A stretch of DNA of 64,000 nt, from the NCBI GenBank assembly GCA_021521415.1, contig JAIQDT010011211.1, positions 1-64,000 on the forward strand, given 5' to 3'. This DNA is from Bidens hawaiensis (Eukaryota; Streptophyta; Magnoliopsida; Asterales; Asteraceae). The position numbers and the translations under genes are program-made. Positions 55,396 to 64,000 of this stretch are shown piece after piece (positions within the stretch are counted from its first letter, which is position 1; the number at the start of each line of letters is the position of its first letter). The notes beneath the pieces were generated by a model. That model saw nothing but the letters and a program-made list of their open reading frames with translations, did no database searches and had not been told where the DNA came from.

Positions 55396-58300
55396 TCAAG
55401 CTTCAGGACCACTCCCTCCAAACCCACTTGTACCCGCACCATCAGTTGGCTGTGGCGGTTCAATGAAGGTCTTGAGAATGGTTAACCCATCATCAGCAGC
55501 AGCAACTTCGTTCACCTTCTCCACCACTGGATGCGGGAAGGCAGCATACTGGTTCACTGCTTGGTCATAAGCAGCTTCAGTATCCACATCATATAAAGGG
55601 AAGTTGGAAGGCGGGATGCCCTTCTCAACGATCCCTAGACCAAGCAGGAAGCCAGCCTTTTTCCCATCCTCATGAGAAGCGTTGAGGGCTGCGCTCATGG
55701 CATCGTCATATGATGTGTCCGTGAAGACCCGATGCACAACCTACAAAACAAAAATACAAGTATCAAAACCTTTTCTAAGTATAAAGAAAAGCGTGAAGAA
55801 ATTATGAAACTATGCTTACCTGCGACAACGCTTCTCGTAGAAGCCATTCCTTGGTAACCAGAGCCTCCTGGAGGGCAGCTTGAGCTTGGTTACGGGCGCG
55901 TTCGGCTTCACTTTTGTTAAGGTTAGCAAGCAACACTTCCTTAGCAGCAGCCTCTTCAACGCCCTTTAGCTTACGCTCAGTATGGTCAAGCATACCCCTC
56001 TGGTCCAAGATTTCTTGAAGCTTCTTGGCGTCTTCCATGGCCAAGGCGTCATGAGCCTGCTGGAGCCTCTCTAATTTGGCTTTGAGCTCCTCATTCTCGG
56101 TGCGTAGAGGCTCAGCAACAGCTTCAGCCCTGGTGGCCCTCTCAGTTGCGTTCCGAGCGGTTTCCTTAGCCAACCGAAGCTGTTCGTTAACAGCTTGGGC
56201 AGCCTTGGAACGGGCCTCGAGACGGGCCTGAACTTCAACCTCAAGGGCCTTGAAGGCCTTCTACTTCTCCGCAGCAACGGTGGAGAGCCTCCTGTTCTCC
56301 TCCCGGATAGCCCGCGCCTGAGCTAATTCTTGGATATGAGCTGCTTTTAACTTGTCATTTTCACGACAAAGCAGCTCGACGCGCGGCTGCATCCGGGCAA
56401 GGAGAATTCGAAGCTCGTTTGTCAGCCTACCCTCCTGGTAGCTTGACATAGCTTCTCCCAGTGCACCACTGGGGGCGGCGTGGAGCACCCACTCGACGCA
56501 GTCCACAGCCGTCCGAAGGGTGGTTCCCCGGCGGATGTTCCACCGCGGAACAAACACCTCATTCGAATCCGACACTGCAAAAACAAAAAGCAGTTAGGAA
56601 AAAATGATAAAAAAAAAAAACATAAGAGGCCAAAATAACCCTACGCACCTGTAGGGTCGACGACAGGCCTGTAGCCGCCAAACCCATCACCCGAACCTAA
56701 CGGATATCCATCCAAGAGGTCAGGCAGATGGGAAGAAGGCAGAGATTGGCTAGACGCCCCAACCCCAAACATACCTGCTGAACCGGCCGGGGGCGAGGTG
56801 GTCACTGGTGCCGGAGGCGCGGTTGAAGCCGCCGTCGTAGGAACCAACAGAGGTGAACTCACCGGAGGTGAACTCACAACCGTGGTCGCCGCTGTGGAAG
56901 AGCCCGCAGAAAAACTCACCGCCGGCTCAGTGAAGGAATCAGTGAATATGGCACTGACAGCCGGCGGAGACGACGTCACAGTTGGAACAATTGCCTCAAC
57001 CGAGTGAGCAACTGAACCAACACGTGAAGCAGGCGCAGCCGCCTGGGTCATCGCCTCGAGTAGGTTGACCAAACCTACCGTCATGGGTCTAGAAGTGCTC
57101 CTCCCCGCTCCACCCTGGAATGCGGTTTCATCCACGCCTGGATGAAGACAACATATTTAAATATAATGGCGGAAAGATATGAAGATAAAGTTAAAGTTTA
57201 CACTTACGAGTCCTCTTGAGCTTGAAGGTGCGAATAGGCGGGGACGAACCCGATGGAGCCGGCCTCTTCACGCCGGTCACCGTCGTTGTGCTAGGCTGCC
57301 CGGAGGTGACAGCTGTATCAACCTCCGGAACAGTGGTCTCATCACCACCAGGGTTCCCCGCCACCTCTTCACTCTCGGTCTCCGACTCTGACTGATTCCC
57401 CTGATCGGCAGTGGAGGCAACCTTCGCCTTGCCCTTCCCGCCGGCAGCCTTCTTCTTCCTCGCCAAGAAAGGACCATCTGCGGATTCCTCATCCGAAGAT
57501 GACAAAATTAGAGGAATTCCCGCAGAGGTTTGAGCATTGAGAGGGCGAGGGTCAAAAAGTTCTTTACCTGGCCGCCTGGCGCTCAGGATCTCGTGGTCTG
57601 GCGGGTAGACATCCACGAACCGATCTGCCGTTTGCTCAAGGATGGGCAACTCGTTCTCATCTAGAGCACGAGTACCCATCCGAGCGGGACCATCACTCTC
57701 CCGCGGCTGCAGGAGAGACTGCAAGTCGTTTCCCTCTGAAAACAAAAAGAAAAAACAGTTAGAACAAAAACCCTAAATTAACGGATAATATGAAGCATAC
57801 CGTAAGGGACAGAGTTCAAACCGTATTCGAGGACGATGGGAATCTGTGACGCCTCCTTCCACACCAGGCTCATCCCGAGCATCACCATCCCGGACTCCGC
57901 AAAGCGGTAAACCGGAGACTGGATCCGGGAAACCTTGGAGAACCATTCCGCCTCCTGGTAGTTGGAGGCGTGAAGGTTCGGGAGAGCTCTCCCGTTCTTG
58001 AACGTCATCGCTATGGGGACGACGCGAGCGGAGATATAGAAGAACTCCCGCTTCCAAGATCGAAGACTGCGCTCGGTAGCGCAGATCTTCAAACCCTTGA
58101 TCCGATTGACCAAGGTATACCACCCCTGGATGCACCTCCAGGAATAGAAGGTCATCAGGCGGTCAACATGGGGCTCCACACCCAGAATGAGACACACCCA
58201 CTCGAAATGGCGGATCTTGGCGATCGCCATTGGGTGTACCTCAGTCAGATGCACACCGTGTCTCTCCAGAACACGGTATACAAACTTCGTCAATGGGAAC

Positions 58301-58562
58301 CTGAGATTCCCATAGACGAAGAATGCAGCGTACACCCCTATCTTGCCCTTGGGGGCATCGTACACCGTCTGATGAGGTGCAGGAAACTCAGGCTCGAAAG
58401 GCTCGAGCATGAACTTCCTGACGACGTACTGTAAAGGTCGACTGGAAGAGCACACTCGCACTCGCCAGCAGTACTCTTGTCATCCTTGTCCGACGTGGAC
58501 GACGGATTCTCGAGGTATACATCGGACTCCTCGATAGTAACCTCAGGATCATGAGAAGACAT
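55396..58562 (-). pseudogene. antisense five-exon gene of element C
   Basis: Minus-strand exons: 58562-57801, 57735 to about 57210, about 57136-56641, 56576 to about 55820, 55740-55396. Exon 1 starts MSSHDPEVTIEESDVYLENP, then loses 2 bases near 58437 relative to element A (DLYRYVVRKF in A); beyond that it resumes with YVVRKFMLEPFEPEFPAPHQ and the conserved GVYAAFFVYGNLRFPLTKF. Exon 2 has EGNDLQSLLQPRESDGPARM and a basic KKKAAGGKGKAK patch. Exon 3 is longer than in A. Exon 4 is the coiled coil, with TAG after VAAEK (about 56261-56263), one codon later than the TAG in A. Exon 5 ends GFGGSGPEA. Splice sites and exon order match A; amino acid identity in exon 1 is high (roughly 85-90% by eye). 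It is a decayed copy, but the conservation shows that the gene belongs to the family. Confidence 0.82.
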
Positions 58563-58687
58563 GTTTGGGATGTAAACAAGAACGATTTCAGGAGAATGCT
58601 CGACAGAAAAGTTAAGAGTATTCGCCGGAAATCGTTTAGAAGAAGAAGAGAGGTGAAACTGTGAGTTGAGATGCAACCTCTCCTCCC

Positions 58688-58770
58688 TTTATATACTCAT
58701 CGCAATGAATGCGATGAATTTAATGCGGAAGAGAGAGGAAAACGCTGGTGCAATGAAACTATGACACGTG
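58688..58770 (-). promoter_or_regulatory. antisense gene promoter in element C
   Basis: On the minus strand G-box CACGTG (58765-58770, ACACGTGG context), then TATATAAA (58688-58695), with ATG at 58562. Same order and spacing as in element A. Confidence 0.75.
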
Positions 58771-59014
58771 GAAAAAGCAAGCTGGCAACAGCTGTTGACA
58801 GGACGCGTGCCGTAAACTTCGCGGCCACGCGCCTGAAAAAGCGTCTGGAATGACCATATACTGTCACGTCGTCATAACTTACTGCACGTCCTGACACTGT
58901 CAGAAGAAACCGTCGGACGACGTTTCAACAGTTTGGACTGTTCTTATCCTCACCAACTCTTCGAATTTCAAAAAGATTCAAAAAGATTCAAAAGTAAGCG
59001 GGACTATACCCCTT

Positions 59015-59300
59015 ACCTTGGCAACCAAGTAACTATAAGACAGGTGCGAGTACAGTGTTAAGGCAAAACCCTTCACATACTTAGCACCTGCAGGGAATTG
59101 AAGCCAAGAATACCTCGGCGACCAAGTAACTATAAGACGGGTGCGGGTACAATGTCAAGGCAAAACCCTTCACATACTTAGCACCCGCAGGGAATTGAAG
59201 CCAGGAATACCCTGGAAGTAAAGTAACTATAAGACGAGTGCGGGTACAGTGTCAAGGCGAAACCCTTCACATACCTAGCACTCCGCAGGGAATTGAAACC
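59015..59300 (-). repeat. element C ~97-base tandem array, three units
   Basis: Three units containing GGCAAAACCCTTCACATACT and GCAGGGAATTGAAGCCA, inverted relative to the six-unit array of element A. Confidence 0.93.
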
Positions 59301-59650
59301 AAGAAGGATCTTCTGGGCCATGCTTGCGGGAACGTCGAGAACTAGATTGTTTGAAGCTCCAAGATGGAATTGGTTGTTTTAACATAATTGATCACTATGT
59401 TCAAAACTACCAAAACCTCATGGAGAATCTATACAAGTGGAACTCAACGCTCCTGACTTGCGAGTAGGTTACAGACCTACCCGCATCATACCCAAAGATC
59501 AAGCAGAAAAGTCGGGAATTTCTGCACGTGACATTAGGACTTCCGCGGGAAGAATCCCCATGGAAAACCTTAAAACTAAACCCTTTTCAAAACCCTTTGC
59601 TTAAGTCCAAAAGTTCACCTCACCTATTAACAATTCATGAGAAGAACATT

Positions 59651-59664
59651 GGACTGGGGGGACT
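59651..59664 (+). other. element C polypurine tract
   Basis: GGACTGGGGGGACT immediately before the 3' LTR, identical to element A. Confidence 0.85.
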
Positions 59665-60716
59665 TGAAGAGGTAGGTCCCAGCAGAGCCCAGTTGGACCC
59701 GCAAGACTCACCTCTAAGAGGGACGTCTGCGCAGTTGAACCCGCAAGACTCACCTTCAACAGGGACGTCTGCGCAAAGGCTAAACTCGCAAGACTCACCT
59801 TGAAGAGACGTCTGCGCATAAACCAACTGGATCCGCAGGACCCATCATGCTCAGAGACGTGACGTCCTTACGCGCAGTACGCAAGCTGTTCCCGCAGGAA
59901 AAGCCTCCCAATGGTCGACGTACTCCGCCTGTTCCCGCAGCAACGGATACTAGCCATCAGGGAAGGCTACCCGCGCAGCAAGGCTACACGCACAAGGCAC
60001 TTAACTCTTAAATAATTCAGTAATGTCACCTGAAGGAGTGAGCAAGCCGGGAACACTCCCGCACAAAGCCGGGAACACTCCCGCACAAATGAGCCAGTCC
60101 GTACGATACTGGAGGATCTTTTGTACTGTACCTGACGAGGTATGAACAAAAGATCTGACCAAAGATACGACAGCTCAATGACAACAGTATGACGAGCAGC
60201 ACGCTCTTGTACTGTATGTCACTATCAGCCGCTGCCTACTCACCAACCTGTCGGAGGACGTGCATAGCCTGCAGTTGGTGGAACAGAAATAGTACACAGC
60301 CGGCCTGGTCACTATCAGCCGTTGCCTACCCACCAACCACCAGCATGGCACGTGCGTAGCCCACAGTTGGCAGAACAGGAATACTATTCAGCCGGCTGTA
60401 CCTGCTTGGAAACCTACCTTCGGCTATAAATACTCCAACACCTTGGAATGGTATGGACACATTACATTACCTTATCACATCTTATATTTTCTAGCAATCT
60501 CTTAATATACACTTATATTCAAGAGCAATCTAGTCTGATTCTCACGCCGGAGGGTGGTCACAAGGAGGTACCCCCCCTTCTAAGTGACGAGCTCACGGTG
60601 TCTGTTTTGCAGGTCACCAGAAGAACCATCTTTGCCGGACATAACCCCTTGTGGGAAACATCTATTTAACCCTCAGATTATCCGTAATCTGCCCGGGGTC
60701 AATTAGTGTTTCTTCA
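59665..60716 (+). repeat. element C 3' LTR
   Basis: 1052 bases; differs from the 5' LTR at about 17 positions by eye. Same three-unit repeat at the start; TATA box at about 60422-60435. Confidence 0.93.
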
Positions 60717-60721
60717 GACAC

Positions 60722-62393
60722 GGACACGTTTTTGCTTAAAAACCGGTAACCTGTGAATATCTTCTTGCAAAGTGTCCACTAAAATATTAAATATGTTTTG
60801 TGTTAAAGGTTACAAGTGACATTAGCAAAGACTATGCTTTAAACTTGTTATATATGTTAACTTGTTAAATGGTGGATTAAACCGTTGATAAACTCAATTA
60901 TAAACAAACTTGGTGATTGTATATTTTATAATTAAATGTTTAAACTTGGTGTTTAATCATTTCACGGATGTCTAAGTGATAAAAAGTATGCACATCCGCC
61001 ATTTGAAATGACGGATCTTCATCAAAGATGAAAAAAATTATAAGTGTAGCCTACACTTGTGTTCTCTGATCCGTCGCTCAAACCGGCGGAAAGGAGATCA
61101 GTCGCATCGATCTGCTGTTTGAAATGGCGAATCACAAGCTGAGTGCACCAATTTCGATATTTGAAATAGCGTAACACATGTTTACATGCTACCCCACCAG
61201 ACAAAAGCTATCATTTTCTGAAACTTGGTATGAAGTAACACCAAAAGCTTTCATTCTCTCTTCTAGAAACCCCTTTAATGTAAACACATTTCTTCCCATT
61301 TTGAAAAAAATATCATAAGTAAGATTAGACACTCAAGTTCGCATAAACAATTAAACATCATCTAACATCTTCATATAGTTTTACTTTTATCATTTATATA
61401 TATAGTAACAAAAATATATACGTTCTTAATTAAACAGGGATAGATACTATTTAATTATATATTATCATAAACGTAACTTTTTTAGTGATCGGAACCGGTG
61501 GATTAAAGATGGTATCACTTGTGCTAAAGACAAAAGGCAAGTATAGATATCAAACTTGTTTCCAAAGAAGGATGTTAAGCCCACCCTTTTGTGACAGAGA
61601 TAAAGTAGGTTCTGTTTTTTCATATCTTTTTTTTTAATGACTGATTTTTTTATTATTTATTTGTTTTTAATATCAAATTCATATAATATCAATATTTAAG
61701 AAGTAGTAAAAACAAAGTATATAATAAGTCTATTAAACTGTTTGATATTTGGTTAGTACTTAGTATTGCATAAAGGGCTAAAAAGCTGGTATTGTAAAAG
61801 TTATGTACTCCCTACTTTTTTTCATGAACATGCGATAATTTTGACCTAACAACTAACAAGTTTAACAAATGCACACAAATTAGCTTTACCGGCCGTTATG
61901 CCCTGAATTGATTGGTAATAAACAACTTTTAACATCGTTAGGATACTAACATCTCCTCCATGAAGATCGGCTTACTCGTACCAATCTCCAAAGCACCCCA
62001 ACCAAATCCCTGTAAAAAACTGGTTTTGTAAAACCAAATGTATTTTGTTGAATGTGAAGATCTCCATGGAGCCTCAACTAAATCTCCATGTAGTTTTAAA
62101 ATAAAGCTGAAAACAAAAAAAAAAGCCATCATGATTTTCATGGGTGCCACCTACCAAATCTCCATAATCTCTGTTTATTTGGTTAAATATGATGTCGCAA
62201 TCTCCATGCAGACATGCACCCATAGCACCCTTAGGCCAAATCAATGTATGTAACATGTGTTATTGGTGTCAAAGCTGGACCAGACTAGAAACGAAAACCA
62301 AAAGATTCCAACTACTATATGCTTTTTTGATCTTATGTTTAGTAGTTATTATTTAATATTTTAGTGTGTCTCATAATTATTGTGGATTGTTTA
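60722..62393. other. AT-rich intergenic DNA, no gene
   Basis: At 60990-61175 the motif TTTGAAATGACG / TTTGAAATGGCG / TTTGAAATAGCG recurs three times within 180 bases. At 61945-62250 short 'atctccatg' motifs recur. Neither has boundaries that I can define. Confidence 0.45.
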
Positions 62394-62396
62394 TAA

Positions 62397-62959
62397 GGCT
62401 GAGGGGTGTGGGGGCTTTAATGGGGCTTTAGTGGGGGCTCCAACCAATAATGTTATGACGTGTGGCAGAGAGAGAAACTGGATAAGGGGGTTGTTGGAGC
62501 CCCCGTTGGAGCCCTGGCCCCTGGTGTGGAGGGGCTCCAGCAGGGGCTCAAGCGAAAATTTTTTTTTTTATTTTTTTATAAATATATTCAAACAACGACA
62601 TTTTTTTTGTGTTAGTTTTGAGAGGATTTTAGGAGGAAATGTGTATAATTGTGAAATGAAGTATATTTTATAAAGGTATATATTTATAGTTTAAGAAAAT
62701 ATATTTTTTTTTTAATTTAATATGAGCTCAACGGCTCTTTTCCGTAAACCTATATAGAAAATATTTTTTTTTTTTTGTTTTTTTCGACTCCCAACGGTCC
62801 AAAATACCTCAAAAGGTGTGCTCCTCTCTCTCTTCTCCCGCTAACCAGCTTACGCCTGCATTGCTTTTCGCGTTAGCGCCCCGGTGGTGTGGTGTTAGCG
62901 CCTGGGGGCGCGAGCGGAGGGGCTCTAGCGCCCCCGTTGAAGCCCCACACCCCTCAGCC
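62397..62959. mobile_element. Harbinger-like MITE, TAA target duplication
   Basis: 563 bases with terminal inverted repeats GGCTGAGGGGTGTGGGG(G)CTT and AAGCCCCACACCCCTCAGCC, flanked by TAA (62394-62396 and 62960-62962). The inner portions are also GC-rich and repetitive (GGGGCTCCAGCAGGGGCTC; GGCGCGAGCGGAGGGGCTCTAGCGCC type), with a T-rich centre. No coding region. The TAA duplication and GG start fit the PIF/Harbinger group. Confidence 0.85.
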
Positions 62960-62962
62960 TAA

Positions 62963-63350
62963 TATTAATGAAAATCGTTTATTTTAATTAATGTAGTTTA
63001 TATTTTTAAATTACAATGACGTGGCTATGAAAGCATGTAGGTAGTGGAACCCATGCCTGACGCCTCAATCAAGTGAAGATAATAAAAGATGATGTAACGC
63101 TAATGTGAAATTACAATCACACCAATGAATAAAAACCAAATCATCACAATGTCTAATTTACTATACTACTATTCATGTAAATCCTCTCTCTATATAACTT
63201 ATAACTATAATATTGAAAGTCAAGTAATCTCATAAGTAATATATGATTAGCAACAAAAACCAACGAATATATATAGTTAGAATGGTGAGCACATCGCCCC
63301 TACGTTAATATTTTCAAGGTTTCAATCCTACTTTTATTGATATCTTTAAC
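62963..63350. other. no gene identified
   Basis: AT-rich DNA without recognisable features. Confidence 0.5.
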
Positions 63351-63461
63351 CATAATCTAGCGGTTTAATGGTATGATGTTTGCGTCTTTAAAAGCGAGAT
63401 GGTGATGGTGATGGTGGGTATAAATTCTTGATTTTGGATAAAAAAAAATAATAAAAATAAG
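63351..63461 (+). mobile_element. decayed SINE related to 3900-4041
   Basis: TAATCTAGCGGTTTAATGGTATGATG corresponds in order to the A-box region of the first SINE, and GGTGGGTATAAATTCTTG to its B-box region, followed by an A-rich tail. A GATGGT repeat is expanded between the boxes. No target duplication found, and the B box is degenerate. Confidence 0.55.
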
Positions 63462-64000
63462 AGTTAATGGTAATTTTCGTCCATGTGGTTTGCTACTTTC
63501 GCCACTCCAGTCGAAAGTTTGAAATTTTGTCAATTTTGTCCTCAGAGTTTTAAACATTGGCCAATTACGTCCCACCGAAAATGACCATTCTTACTAGCTA
63601 TTTGGGCTTTATTGGATTTTCATCAGCCCATTTCAATTTCAATGGGTTTGATTTTTGAGGTTTTCTTATCCGAACTTATGTACATTTTCTTCGGTTTATT
63701 AAAAACTGGAGAGGTGAAGCAAGAACATAAACAATAATTTAGATAATCCATAATGAGTCTTTATAGGGGTATTACAGGTATAAAGCCCTTACATAATTTC
63801 CACATGCATTATGGGGTGTTATTCACTTATTTGGGCATAATTGTTTCTATAATAAAATTCTATATGACTTATAGTGGTGATGATTTAATGAACATTATGG
63901 TATAGCCCGTGTTACACAGGGGTGAAAAAACATGTCAACAAACATAATAAATTTAAATAACAAATCCAAGTAACACGAAACTTCTTCAAACTTTCGGACC
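63462..64000. other. repeat-like DNA, no gene
   Basis: 63465-63590 ('taattttcgtccatgtggtttg...gtcaattttgtcc') resembles a common dispersed plant repeat of unknown class. Nothing else seen. Confidence 0.4.

Larger units (their letters stand above)
51086..60716 (+). mobile_element. element C: complete pol-less LTR retrotransposon with antisense gene
   Basis: 9631 bases with LTRs of 1051 and 1052 bases and perfect duplication GACAC (51081-51085 and 60717-60721). Same architecture as element A in the opposite orientation: primer site, gag, integrase relic, ~233-base tandem array, five-exon gene on the minus strand, ~97-base array, polypurine tract. By eye the LTRs differ at about 17 positions, so C is clearly older than A (about three). 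Both gag and the antisense gene contain frameshifts. Confidence 0.92.

Noticed and set aside
61938..62256. Possible MITE with 'catggagatt' motifs and a 'gggtgctatgggtgcatg' edge
   Set aside because: No matching opposite end or target duplication that I could identify.
63895..63935. CCCGTGTTACACAGGG hairpin reminiscent of a Helitron 3' end
   Set aside because: No CTAG follows at the right distance, and no TC start could be paired with it.

Overview
The window is plant nuclear DNA, almost entirely stacked transposable elements with a few broken host genes. Evidence for a plant: Ty3/gypsy and Ty1/copia retrotransposons, plant-type LINEs, a tRNA-derived SINE, CACTA and hAT and Harbinger-type DNA transposons, spliced GT-AG introns, and remnants of plant asparagine synthetase and trichome-birefringence-like (TBL) genes. 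The style of the repeats suggests a large eudicot genome, perhaps Asteraceae, but the family assignment is inference. I see no intact host gene, no rRNA or tRNA gene and no CRISPR.

Layout. 1-4117: intergenic DNA with a small TAA-flanked MITE, a decayed gypsy reverse transcriptase, and a SINE with a perfect 17-base target duplication. 4118-10833: a non-autonomous CACTA element (GTA target duplication) that contains a frameshifted LINE. 10834-14391: decayed copia pieces. 14397-23611: element A, complete on the minus strand, with 975-base LTRs and a GACCG duplication. 24087-31549: an asparagine synthetase pseudogene whose third intron received element B (25144-29655), which in turn received another LTR (29656 on); the middle exons are gone and the last exon holds a hAT MITE with an 8-base duplication. 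31912-33061 and 48690-50623: two divergent TBL pseudogenes. Between them lie an inverted SINE-like pair, a Helitron candidate, a LINE remnant, and a solo LTR (37287-48505) split by a complete, very young Ty3/gypsy element (38679-47904) with an open 1537-residue gag-pol frame. 51086-60716: element C, complete on the plus strand with a GACAC duplication. 60722-64000: AT-rich DNA with a 563-base Harbinger-like MITE and a decayed SINE.

The most interesting system is the A/B/C family. A and C share one architecture: LTR, primer site, gag, a short relic of the integrase C terminus in place of pol, a ~230-base tandem array, a five-exon gene on the opposite strand with its own TATA box and G-box, a ~97-base tandem array, polypurine tract, LTR. 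B carries the same left half and the last antisense exon. The antisense protein begins with a domain resembling the 'putative gypsy type transposase' family (Transposase_28) and ends in a long coiled coil. All three have lost pol at the same place, so the deleted form itself was amplified, presumably using enzymes supplied by an autonomous relative.
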